A stretch of 64,000 nt of DNA from NCBI RefSeq assembly GCF_900177745.1, contig NZ_FXAR01000008.1, positions 62,001 through 126,000 of the forward strand, written 5' to 3'. The notes beneath the pieces were generated by a model, which was not told the origin of the DNA, searched no databases, and saw nothing but the letters and a program-made list of their open reading frames with translations. Below, one piece after another: positions 34,491 to 41,911 of this stretch (positions are counted from its first letter, which is position 1; the number at the start of each line of letters is the position of its first letter). The position numbers and the translations under genes are program-made. This DNA is from Corynebacterium pollutisoli. GTDB lineage: Bacteria; Actinomycetota; Actinomycetes; Mycobacteriales; Mycobacteriaceae.

Positions 34491-35054
34491 TCACTGCGTG
34501 ATGCCCGCGTCTCCTTCGAGTGCCGGCACATCGAGACGCCGCTTCCAGTAGACCCAGGGGAACCATCCGGATCCGGCACGCTGCCAGCCGTCACGTTCCA
34601 TCCGGGCCGGATCCGTGGGAAAGGTCGTGCGGTGATGCTCCCACTGGAATTCATCGCGCTCGACGGCGTGAAACAGCGGGCCGTTGCCGACGCTGTGCCA
34701 TCCGTAACGCCCCACACGGTTCAGCTCGCCGATCTCGTTGAAGGCCGTGAGACCGAAGAAGCGCCGCTGATCCGGGCCCGCATTGTCCTCGGCCCTGGCC
34801 TTTCCGAAGCGTTGCTGTGCGGCCTGTCGGCTGATCTGGAGGGCCGATCCGATGGACTCCCAGCTCACGTCCGCGGCGCGTGCGGCGAGGACCGCCTCCA
34901 TGAGGATGTCCGTGGTTTCGCTGTCGGCTTCTTTCGCCCGGACGATCAGCTCACGCCACGCGGCCGGATCCTCCAGCAGTCGGTCGGACAGCCCGGCGTC
35001 TGAGCCGAAAATCAGCTCCCTGAGCTGGTTCCGGGATTCTTTGTCGAGGGACAT
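34491..35054 (-). CDS. HTH-domain protein, probable autoregulator
   Basis: A 187-residue protein. A helix-turn-helix lies at about 58-85 (AADVSWESIGSALQISRQAAQQRF), after a helical segment (LRELIFGSDAGLSDRLLED). The C-terminal half is aromatic-rich (GRYGWHSVGNGPLFHAVERDEFQWEHH) and not recognised. ATG 35054 has AAGGAG. Two strong GTCAA-N7-TTGAC palindromes cover its promoter, so it is probably a repressor of its own gene and possibly of the divergent gene at 35230. The stretch 34407-34490 holds nothing clear. Confidence 0.65.
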   Translation of the reverse strand: MSLDKESRNQLRELIFGSDAGLSDRLLEDPAAWRELIVRAKEADSETTDILMEAVLAARAADVSWESIGSALQISRQAAQQRFGKARAEDNAGPDQRRFFGLTAFNEIGELNRVGRYGWHSVGNGPLFHAVERDEFQWEHHRTTFPTDPARMERDGWQRAGSGWFPWVYWKRRLDVPALEGDAGITQ

Positions 35055-35073
35055 TGTTCTCTCCTTCCACCTA

Positions 35074-35136
35074 TGTCAACCATCTATTGACAGCCTATCG
35101 CCGCCGGATGAAAGTGTCAACGATTCATTGACACTT
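35074..35136. promoter_or_regulatory. Two tandem palindromic operators with promoter
   Basis: Site 1: TGTCAA-N7-TTGACA (35074-35092). Site 2: AAGTGTCAA-N7-TTGACACTT (35112-35136), perfect over 9-base arms. Their centres are about 41 bases apart, near four helical turns. On the minus strand TTGACA within site 2, a 17-base gap and TAGGCT form a promoter for the HTH gene, with site 1 just downstream. Confidence 0.65.
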
Positions 35137-35229
35137 CTGGGGATCCGTGAACGGTAGCCGCGCCCCACCCACAGCGTGAGGTTCATCGGAGTCACAAGGC
35201 ACCGACACCACTCGCCTCAAGGAGTAGTC

Positions 35230-35637
35230 ATGGGACTTTTCGACCAGTTCAAGCAGGCCCTCATCCGCGACAACATCAAGCGCGGTTTCGACGGTGCCCT
35301 CCACAGCGCACAGGACATCGCCTCCAACCCGACGAACATCCTCCAGAACCACAACGTCCTGCAGAACTACGGCCGCGAGATGCAGCGTATTCAGCAGGTG
35401 GGTATCCGCGGATCCGGTGTCATCAGGTCGGTCTCCCCCGCCGGTGAGTCCGTCGCCGTCGGCGGCAACGATTGGGTGGACATCGAGATGGACATGACCC
35501 TGCCCGGTCGGGAGCCCTACCTGGCCACCACGCGAATCATGATGCCGCGTACCACCGCCGACATGTACGCCCCCGGCAGCCGACACAACGTCGCCGTCGA
35601 CCCGGCCGACCCGAACAACTTCGCCTTCGCAGAATAA
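35230..35637 (+). CDS. Conserved hypothetical protein
   Basis: A 135-residue soluble protein with an amphipathic helical start (MGLFDQFKQALIRDNIKRGF) and a beta-rich second half (GVIRSVSPAGESVAVGGNDW, VDIEMDMTLPGREPYLATTR). Not recognised. ATG 35230 has AAGGAG seven bases upstream. Its upstream region and first codons are repeated at 35668-35768 (about 80% identical), so it was once tandemly duplicated. It may be controlled by the HTH protein encoded divergently. Confidence 0.6.
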   Translation: MGLFDQFKQALIRDNIKRGFDGALHSAQDIASNPTNILQNHNVLQNYGREMQRIQQVGIRGSGVIRSVSPAGESVAVGGNDWVDIEMDMTLPGREPYLATTRIMMPRTTADMYAPGSRHNVAVDPADPNNFAFAE

Positions 35638-35715
35638 GGCCGGGCTCGGCCCGATGGCCGCATCCCGCTCATAGGGTTAGGTTCACTGGAGCAGGAAGCA
35701 CCGACACCACTCAAG

Positions 35716-36102
35716 TCAAGGAGTAGTCATGGGAGTTTTCGAGCGGTTCAAGCAGGTCCTCACCCGGACAACAACATCCGACAGGTGTTCATCACCGGGC
35801 AGAAACAGCAGAGCGTTGCCCTCCTGGTCATCCCCGATGGCGATGGCCTCAGGCGGGAAACCCGCCCACTCACGCCAGGCTGCGGTCTCCTTGACCACAT
35901 GGTTCGCGGTCCTGCCGATACGCTTGCGGTCAGAACCGTCGAACACCGGATGGAGGATGAAAAAGCCATCCTCCGGATCCGCCGCGTCGAAAACCTCGCC
36001 ACCGTTGTCGGCGAGGAGGCGACGTCGATAAGCAGCGGGGAAGGAACACCCGAGAGCCTCCTCGGCGGCGCGGACGCAGGACTCATCAGCAGGAAAGGCC
36101 AT
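35716..36102 (-). CDS. SMI1/KNR4 (SUKH) family protein, C-terminus replaced
   Basis: About 128 residues from ATG 36102 (MAFPADESCVRAAEEALGC). The SUKH core is visible: FPAAYRRRLLADNGGEVF, EWAGFPPEAIAIGDDQEGNALLFLP. Such proteins are often immunity proteins of polymorphic toxins; no toxin gene is adjacent. After DEHLSDVVVR the frame runs into the minus strand of a duplicated gene fragment (VRTCLNRSKTPMTTP), so the natural C-terminus is lost. Start uncertain; the region upstream is itself a decayed gene. Confidence 0.6.
   Translation of the reverse strand: MAFPADESCVRAAEEALGCSFPAAYRRRLLADNGGEVFDAADPEDGFFILHPVFDGSDRKRIGRTANHVVKETAAWREWAGFPPEAIAIGDDQEGNALLFLPGDEHLSDVVVRVRTCLNRSKTPMTTP
35729..35770 (+). 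pseudogene. 5' fragment of a second copy of the 35230 gene
   Basis: ATG 35729, with the same AAGGAGTAGTC leader, encodes MGVFERFKQVLTR, matching MGLFDQFKQALIR of the intact gene. Similarity ends abruptly near 35768 at the junction with the SMI1/KNR4 gene. The upstream 60 bases are also duplicated. Confidence 0.7.
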
Positions 36103-36119
36103 GCCGGAAGCCATGTACC

Positions 36120-36310
36120 CGGATGATGTCGCCGCCGTACAACTGAGTTCAATCCCCGCGGCCACCTGACCCGACTCGGCCGTCGGGAGCACCTCGAAGT
36201 GCAGGCACCCGGGCCCCTACAACGCGGCGTGCGCTGCCGTCAGCTCCTTGGCGCGGCGTGAGGCCTCATCCAACGCACGGAGGTACAGCCAGGCCACCCT
36301 CGGCAGGCAG
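36120..36310 (-). pseudogene. Relic of a second 2H-phosphoesterase/ABM gene
   Basis: On the minus strand, pieces match the intact neighbour at 36323-37129 in order: YLRALDEASRRAKELTAAHAAL (compare LCALDEASRHVKELTGARAAL), then PGCLHFEVLPT, then GQVAAGIELSCT (compare GQVTAGIERSYT). Two internal deletions and an early stop separate them. It is the remains of a tandem duplicate. Confidence 0.7.
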
Positions 36311-36322
36311 GTGGAGGATTGG

Positions 36323-37129
36323 TTAGGGAGCGCCCTCGAACCTGGCGGACTTCTCCACTGTGTAACTCCGCTCGATCCCCGCGGTGACCTGCCCCCATTC
36401 ACTGTGCTCCACCCGCCGTTGGTGCGCGCCGAAGGCCGCGCCGTCGACGAAGCGCTCCTCCACCGTCCATACCCGGCCCCCGGGTGTCGGAAGCACCTCG
36501 AAATACAGGCACCCGGGTTCCGCCCGGGTCAGCTCGATGTGCCGGGGCAGGTGGCGTTCCACAATCTCGGCCTCTTCGTTCGACGCGCAGATCAGTTCCC
36601 CTGCCAGACGTACCTCGCGGCTGTCGTACCCGTCCCCGGCGAGGCTCGTCAGCTGCCGGACGCGCGGCCTCCACAGCGCGGCGCGTGCACCGGTGAGCTC
36701 CTTGACGTGGCGAGAGGCCTCATCCAACGCACAGAGGTAGTCGGGGACGATCTCCCGCGGCAGACGCAGCCCCATCGTCAGGTGCGGGGTCCACCGGGGA
36801 CCCCGACCGTCAGGGTTTCGCTCGCTGATCTGCCGGGCGGCGATCTCCAGCTCGTCGGTGGTTTCCAGCAGCCAGGCCACCGTCTGCTTGCGCTTCGTGC
36901 CGAACACGACGGTGCCCACCCGCTCGAAACGCGCGGGGATGAGCGACGGGAGCAGCTCGGTGGCCAACGCGACCGGCTCCTCCGGCATGTGCGGCGCGAA
37001 CGTGATCGTGATGTGCGGAGTCTGCTGCTGGAGCGGGAACCCCCGCTCCTCCAGGCGGGCGAAAACCTCCCGTACCTGCTGCTCCTCCTGCTCGGGCAGG
37101 TGGAGCAGGATGTTGTCGGGCGAGGCCAT
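36323..37129 (-). CDS. 2H phosphoesterase fused to an ABM monooxygenase-like domain
   Basis: A 268-residue two-domain protein. Residues 1-160 are a 2'-5' RNA ligase-like 2H phosphoesterase with the two H-x-T/S motifs HITITF and HLTMGL. Residues about 175-260 are an antibiotic-biosynthesis-monooxygenase (ABM) ferredoxin-like domain (AGELICASNEEAEIVERHLP, EPGCLYFEVLPT, RVWTVEERFVDGAAFGAHQ). This fusion is unusual; a role in cyclic phosphate or RNA repair for the first half is only a family inference. ATG 37129 has GAGGAG. A decayed second copy lies just downstream. Confidence 0.72.
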   Translation of the reverse strand: MASPDNILLHLPEQEEQQVREVFARLEERGFPLQQQTPHITITFAPHMPEEPVALATELLPSLIPARFERVGTVVFGTKRKQTVAWLLETTDELEIAARQISERNPDGRGPRWTPHLTMGLRLPREIVPDYLCALDEASRHVKELTGARAALWRPRVRQLTSLAGDGYDSREVRLAGELICASNEEAEIVERHLPRHIELTRAEPGCLYFEVLPTPGGRVWTVEERFVDGAAFGAHQRRVEHSEWGQVTAGIERSYTVEKSARFEGAP

Positions 37130-37143
37130 CGTCTCCTCGGGGC

Positions 37144-37584
37144 CTAGGCCTTGAGGACGTAGCGCAGGATCTCGACGACCTGGTCGGTGGTCTGGCACCA
37201 GGCCTGGGCCGCCGCGTCGACCTCCTTGAGGGGGTGGACGATGTCGGCGTCGTGAAGCGTGACGTACGGCTTGCTCAGCGCGGCGCAGTAGCCGGCGTCG
37301 AAGGCGGCGTTCCACTGCTTGTACTCGCTGCCGAAACGCACGACGACCATGTCGGCCTCCTCGATGAGGGTGCGCGTGCGGATCGAGTTGACCTTGGAGG
37401 ACTGGTGATCGCGCCAGAACTGGCTGTCCGTCTCACCCAGGTGGTCACCCGCCGCATCGCTGGCCGGATGATCGGTCACCGGGGCGGTGAAGACCACGTC
37501 CAGGCCGGCTGCCTCGGCGCCGCGCTGGATCTCCTCGCGCCAGTCGGTGTGGATCTCGCCGGACAGGTAGACGTTGAAAGACAT
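37144..37584 (-). CDS. ytoQ: YtoQ-family protein
   Basis: A 146-residue protein with the family start MSFNVYLSGEIHTDWREEI, the conserved VTDHPASDAAGDHLGE and WRDHQSSKVNSIRTRTLIEEADMVVVRFG, and YKQWNAAFDAGYCAAL. The fold is related to nucleoside 2-deoxyribosyltransferases, but the function is not established. ATG 37584 has GGAGGAG. It lies 14 bases before the 2H/ABM gene on the same strand. Confidence 0.85.
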   Translation of the reverse strand: MSFNVYLSGEIHTDWREEIQRGAEAAGLDVVFTAPVTDHPASDAAGDHLGETDSQFWRDHQSSKVNSIRTRTLIEEADMVVVRFGSEYKQWNAAFDAGYCAALSKPYVTLHDADIVHPLKEVDAAAQAWCQTTDQVVEILRYVLKA

Positions 37585-37703
37585 CGCTTACTCCTCCTTG
37601 GTGGGTGTGCGGCACGCGGCCGCTCTTCACTGCTGCACCATACCCGGAGTGCGACTGCCCCGACACGCCCCCACGGCCACCGGCCATGTGGCACATTTAC
37701 ATC

Positions 37704-38717
37704 ATGAAGCAGAGTGTCGATTGGAGGATCCGACCCGGGAGGAGCACCGACGGCGTCGGTGAGCCGCCCAGCCCCCGTGGTTTCACGTTCATCTGTGATG
37801 CCGGACGTCCGGTGGGACGTGCCTGCGTCCTGGAGTCCGACGGCTTCTTCCACCTGGTGGACCTGGCGGTGGACCCCGACTGGCGCCGCCGCGGCATCGG
37901 CCGCGCACTGGTCTCCGCCGTGGAGTCCGAGGTGATCTCCCGGGGAGCCACCGCACTCACTCTGCTCACCGGGGAGGCCGGCTTCTTCTCCCGGCTCGGC
38001 TACGAGAAGGAGTGCCTCCCGGTGGCCCTGCGCTGGTTGGCCACCCCGGAACTCCAGGCGATGAGCCGCCCACTGGCCGACCCGGTGGTCCCCCGCCCCG
38101 CCGTGAGCGTCATCCCGCTTCGCGACGGCCCCTCCGGCCTCGAGGTCTTCGCCCAACACCGCGTGGGCACCATGGACTTCGCGGCCGGGGCCGTCGTATT
38201 CCCCGGCGGGCGGATCGACCCGCCGGACCACGAGCAACGTCTGGAGCTCCCACCCCACCTGGTCGACGCGTGGTCCTCCACCGCACTACCTCCCGCCGAG
38301 GTTCTGGTGGCGGCCGGGATCCGCGAGGTCGCGGAGGAATGCGACGTGCTGCTCTCCCCCACGGACCTGATCCCCTGGGACAACTGGGTCACCCCACCCG
38401 GCGGACGACGGCGTTTCGACGTGGCGTTCTTCCTCACCCACGTCCGCGACGAGGACGCACCCCGCTGGGCGAACTCCTCCACCGAGTCCCTCCGTTCCTC
38501 GTGGGATCGGGTCACCACTCTGCTTGCCGACGAAAGCGCGGGCCGCATCCGACTGCTTCCCCCGACGCTGGCCCTGCTCACGGAACTCGCGGAGTTCACC
38601 AGTGCCGCCGACGCGTTGACGCACGCGCCGCCCATCGTCCCCGTTCTCGACGACTCAGCGGTGCGGCCGCGCCCCGCCGGTGGACTTTCACCCTCACTGA
38701 GTACGCGTCAACACTGA
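37704..38717 (+). CDS. GNAT acetyltransferase-Nudix hydrolase fusion
   Basis: A 337-residue protein. The first half is a GNAT domain (FHLVDLAVDPDWRRRGIGRALV, GEAGFFSRLGYEKE); the second is a Nudix domain (VSVIPLRDGPSGLEVFAQHR, AGAVVFPGGRID, GIREVAEECDVLL with the REVxEE core). Nudix enzymes of this class cleave CoA or nucleotide diphosphates, so the fusion may couple acylation with CoA turnover (inference). ATG 37704 lacks a ribosome site; ATG 37686 is in frame. The gap 37585-37703 holds nothing else obvious. Confidence 0.78.
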   Translation: MKQSVDWRIRPGRSTDGVGEPPSPRGFTFICDAGRPVGRACVLESDGFFHLVDLAVDPDWRRRGIGRALVSAVESEVISRGATALTLLTGEAGFFSRLGYEKECLPVALRWLATPELQAMSRPLADPVVPRPAVSVIPLRDGPSGLEVFAQHRVGTMDFAAGAVVFPGGRIDPPDHEQRLELPPHLVDAWSSTALPPAEVLVAAGIREVAEECDVLLSPTDLIPWDNWVTPPGGRRRFDVAFFLTHVRDEDAPRWANSSTESLRSSWDRVTTLLADESAGRIRLLPPTLALLTELAEFTSAADALTHAPPIVPVLDDSAVRPRPAGGLSPSLSTRQH

Positions 38718-38758
38718 CTTTTCGGGCCCAACGGTAGGGGTATAAGTGCAAACAAGAA

Positions 38759-38788
38759 GGGCGGCCCCGGATGACTCCGGAACCGCCC
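38759..38788. terminator. Bidirectional terminator
   Basis: GGGCGG-CC-CCGGA-TGAC-TCCGG-AA-CCGCCC, a stem with one internal mismatch pair, between the converging GNAT-Nudix and ychF genes. Confidence 0.75.
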
Positions 38789-38805
38789 CCTCCAGGCAAC
38801 GAGAC

Positions 38806-39891
38806 TTAAACGTTGAACTTGAACTCCACCACGTCGCCGTCGACCATGACGTAGTCCTTGCCCTCCTGGCGGACCTTGCCCTGAGCCTTGGCCTCGGCCA
38901 TGGAGCCGGCGGCGTCGAGATCCGCGAAGGAGACGATCTCGGCCTTGATGAAGCCGCGCTCGAAGTCGGTGTGGATGACGCCGGCGGCCTGCGGGGCGGT
39001 GTCGCCCTTGCGGATGGTCCAGGCGCGGGACTCCTTCGGCCCGGCGGTGAGGTAGGTCTGCAGTCCGAGGGTGTCGAAGCCGGCGCGGGCCAGGGAGTGC
39101 AGGCCCGGCTCGTCCTGGCCGACGGCCTCGAGCAGCTCGGCCGCCTCGTCCTCGTCGAGCTCGAGGAGCTCGGTCTCGGTCTGGGCGTCGAGGAAGACGC
39201 AGTCGGCGGGCGCGACGAGGGCGGCCAGCTCGGCCTTGCGCGCGTCGTCGGTGAGCACCTCCTCGTCGGAGTTGAAGACATAGAGGAAGGGCTTGGCGGT
39301 CATGAGGTGCAGGTCGCGGATGAGTGCGAGGTCGAGCTCGCCGTTCTTCGCCGCGGAGAACAGCGTGCGGTCATCCTCGAGCACGGCCTGGGCCTTCTTG
39401 ACCTCGGCGACGACGTCGGCAAGCGACTTGTCCTTCTTGGCGTCCTTCTCCAGGCGCGGCAGGGCCTTCTCGACGGTCTGCAGGTCGGCGAGGATGAGCT
39501 CGGTGTTGATGACGGAGATGTCCGAGGACGGGTCGACCTCACCGTCGACGTGGATGACGTTCTCGTCGGAGAACGCGCGGACGACCTGACAGATGGCGTC
39601 GGCCTCACGGATGTTGGCGAGGAAGGCGTTGCCCATGCCCTCACCCTCGGACGCGCCCTTGACGATGCCGGCGATGTCGACGAAGGACACCGTCGCCGGC
39701 AGGATGCGCTCGGAGCCGAAGATCTCGGCGAGGCGCCCCAGGCGGGCGTCGGGAAGCTCGACGAGGCCGACGTTGGGCTCGATGGTGGCGAACGGGTAGT
39801 TCGCGGCCAGAACATCGTTGCGGGTCAGGGCGTTGAAGAGGGTGGACTTGCCGACGTTGGGCAGACCGACGATTCCAAGTGTAAGGCTCAC
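38806..39891 (-). CDS. ychF: Redox-regulated ATPase YchF (Obg family)
   Basis: A 361-residue P-loop ATPase: GIVGLPNVGKSTLFNALT (G1), VDIAGIVKGASEGEGMGN (G3), YVFNSDEE (NxxE, the ATP-specific form of G4), a coiled-coil arm in the middle (EKALPRLEKDAKKDKSLADVV) and the C-terminal TGS domain (AWTIRKGDTAPQAAGVIHTDFERGFIKAEI). It binds ribosomes and affects stress translation. GTG 39891 follows TAGGAT by eight bases. Confidence 0.95.
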   Translation of the reverse strand: MSLTLGIVGLPNVGKSTLFNALTRNDVLAANYPFATIEPNVGLVELPDARLGRLAEIFGSERILPATVSFVDIAGIVKGASEGEGMGNAFLANIREADAICQVVRAFSDENVIHVDGEVDPSSDISVINTELILADLQTVEKALPRLEKDAKKDKSLADVVAEVKKAQAVLEDDRTLFSAAKNGELDLALIRDLHLMTAKPFLYVFNSDEEVLTDDARKAELAALVAPADCVFLDAQTETELLELDEDEAAELLEAVGQDEPGLHSLARAGFDTLGLQTYLTAGPKESRAWTIRKGDTAPQAAGVIHTDFERGFIKAEIVSFADLDAAGSMAEAKAQGKVRQEGKDYVMVDGDVVEFKFNV

Positions 39892-40079
39892 GGGCGTTGA
39901 TCCTAGCAGCCTGCGCATTTCCCCAGATACTCAGCGCGGGCCCCAGGTTGTGCCACCATCCTCCCAGCGGTATATGATCGGGCCACTTCCTCGTTATACC
40001 CGTCACACCCTGGACGATTTCCCGGCCTAACCACAGGCGTTCCGTACAACTGCACACCCCTACCCCGACAGGTACACAC

Positions 40080-41720
40080 ATGTCTTCCACCACCTCGCAG
40101 CCCGCCAAGGGCTCCGTGCAGGGTGAGCGGCGTGAGATCTTCTCCTCCCGCTGGGCATTCTTGCTCGCCGCGATCGGCTCGGCCGTCGGCCTCGGCAACA
40201 TCTGGCGCTTCCCCTACGTCGCATACGACAACGGTGGCGGCGCCTTCCTGCTCCCCTACCTCATCGCCCTGCTGACGGCGGGTATCCCGCTGCTCTTTCT
40301 CGACTACGCCCTGGGTCACCGCTACCGCGGTTCCGCCCCGCTGACGTTCCGTCGCATCAAATCCTGGGCCGAGCCGGTCGGCTGGATCCAGGTCGGTGTC
40401 TCCTTCTTCATCACGATCTACTACGCCGCGATCATCGGCTGGGCCGCCCTCTACGCCATCAAGTCCTTCAACAAGGCGTGGGGCAACGACCCGAACGAGT
40501 ACTTCTTCGGCGAGTTCCTCCAGATGGACGCCACCACCAACTTCTCCACGGACTTCGTGCCACAGATCGCGCTGGCTCTGGCCGCCGTGTGGATCGCCGC
40601 GATCGTCGTGCTGGCGATTGGCGTGGACAAGGGCATCGGCAAAGTGGCCAAGTTCTTCATCCCGCTGCTGACCGTGCTGTTCATCATCGTGGTTGTCCAG
40701 GCCCTCATGTTGCCGGGTGCCGCCACCGGCCTCGACGCGCTGTTCACCCCGGACTGGGGCGCGCTGGCCAACGGCACCGTGTGGATCGCCGCCTACGGGC
40801 AGATCTTCTTCTCCCTGTCCGTGAGCTTCGGCATCATGCTCACCTACTCGTCCTACCTGCGCCCCCGCACCAACCTCACGGGCACCGGCCTGACCACCGC
40901 CTTCGCGAACTCCTCCTTTGAGGTCCTCGCCGGCGTCGGTGTCTTCGCCGCCCTGGGTTTCATGGCCGTGCAGCAGTCGGTCGCCGTCGACGAGGTCGCC
41001 ACCTCCGGCATCGGCCTGGCGTTCGTCGCCTTCCCGGCGATCATCAACGAGATGGCCTTCGGCCCGATCTTCGGCTTCCTGTTCTTCGCCTCCCTCACCA
41101 TCGCGGGCTTCACCTCCCTGTTCTCCCTCCTGGAGGTCGTGGTCTCGGCGGTCAAGGACAAGCTCAACCTGCCGCGTAAGGTCGTCGCGATCGGCATCGG
41201 CACCTTCATGGCGCTGATCTCCCTGGCGCTGTTCTCCACCACGTCCGGCCTCATGGCCCTGGACATCATGGACAAGTTCACCAACAACATCGGCATCGTG
41301 GCCGTCGCGCTCATCGCCGTGATCATCCTCGACTGGATCCTGCGCCGCATCGAGGAGTTCTCGCTGCACCTCAACGCCGTGTCGTCCTTCAAGGTGGGCA
41401 CCCTGTGGCGCATCTTCGTGGTCAACGTCACCACCCTGGTCCTGGGCTTCACCCTCGCACAGGAGCTGATCTCCCTGGTGCAGGAGCCGTACGGCGGCTA
41501 CACCACCACCCAGGTGGCCATCTACGGCTGGGCTGTGCTGGCGCTCATCCTCATCAACGCCCTGGTGTTCTCCCTGGTCCCGTGGCGCGGCAACCTGCGT
41601 CTCGACGGCCCGCCCGGCTCCGACTTCGGTGTCGACCCGGAGGTGCGCCGTGAGCTCCACGAGCCCCGCAAGTACGGCACACCTGCCGTCCCCGTCAACG
41701 AGGAAGGAACAGTCCGATGA
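40080..41720 (+). CDS. metP: Methionine/alanine importer, large subunit (NSS family)
   Basis: A 546-residue sodium-dependent transporter of the neurotransmitter:sodium symporter family, with about 12 helices. The N-terminal sodium-site helix is AAIGSAVGLGNIWRFPYVAYDNGGGAFLLPY. The stop overlaps the start of a 55-residue single-helix protein (ATGA), the MetP-MetS arrangement of C. glutamicum. The spacer 39892-40079 has TTGTGC and TATATG 17 bases apart near 39948-39976 as a possible promoter. Confidence 0.88.
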   Translation: MSSTTSQPAKGSVQGERREIFSSRWAFLLAAIGSAVGLGNIWRFPYVAYDNGGGAFLLPYLIALLTAGIPLLFLDYALGHRYRGSAPLTFRRIKSWAEPVGWIQVGVSFFITIYYAAIIGWAALYAIKSFNKAWGNDPNEYFFGEFLQMDATTNFSTDFVPQIALALAAVWIAAIVVLAIGVDKGIGKVAKFFIPLLTVLFIIVVVQALMLPGAATGLDALFTPDWGALANGTVWIAAYGQIFFSLSVSFGIMLTYSSYLRPRTNLTGTGLTTAFANSSFEVLAGVGVFAALGFMAVQQSVAVDEVATSGIGLAFVAFPAIINEMAFGPIFGFLFFASLTIAGFTSLFSLLEVVVSAVKDKLNLPRKVVAIGIGTFMALISLALFSTTSGLMALDIMDKFTNNIGIVAVALIAVIILDWILRRIEEFSLHLNAVSSFKVGTLWRIFVVNVTTLVLGFTLAQELISLVQEPYGGYTTTQVAIYGWAVLALILINALVFSLVPWRGNLRLDGPPGSDFGVDPEVRRELHEPRKYGTPAVPVNEEGTVR

Positions 41721-41884
41721 GCGGTATCGCGATCATGATGATGGTTCTGTTCATGGTGGTCATCTGGGGCGGCTTCATCGCCAGCGCCCTCCACCTGCGC
41801 AGCCACCCGGATGATGTCTCCGGTGCCCTGGGCACCGCGGATCACGCCCGCGACGAGCACCTTGCCGCGCAGGAGATCCACTAG
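41717..41884 (+). CDS. metS: Methionine/alanine importer, small subunit
   Basis: A 55-residue protein starting MSGIAIMMMVLFMVVIWGG, with one membrane helix followed by an acidic/His-rich tail (RSHPDDVSGALGTADHARDEH). It overlaps the transporter stop by four bases, so the two are translated together. In C. glutamicum the small subunit is needed for transport. Its size keeps it out of many automatic annotations. Confidence 0.85.
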   Translation: MSGIAIMMMVLFMVVIWGGFIASALHLRSHPDDVSGALGTADHARDEHLAAQEIH

Positions 41885-41911
41885 CACCACCCGGCGGGGT
41901 GTTGAGGCAAT

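Noticed and set aside
35716..36102. Complete toxin-immunity pair at the SMI1/KNR4 gene
   Set aside because: No toxin gene adjacent, and the immunity-like frame has lost its own C-terminus.
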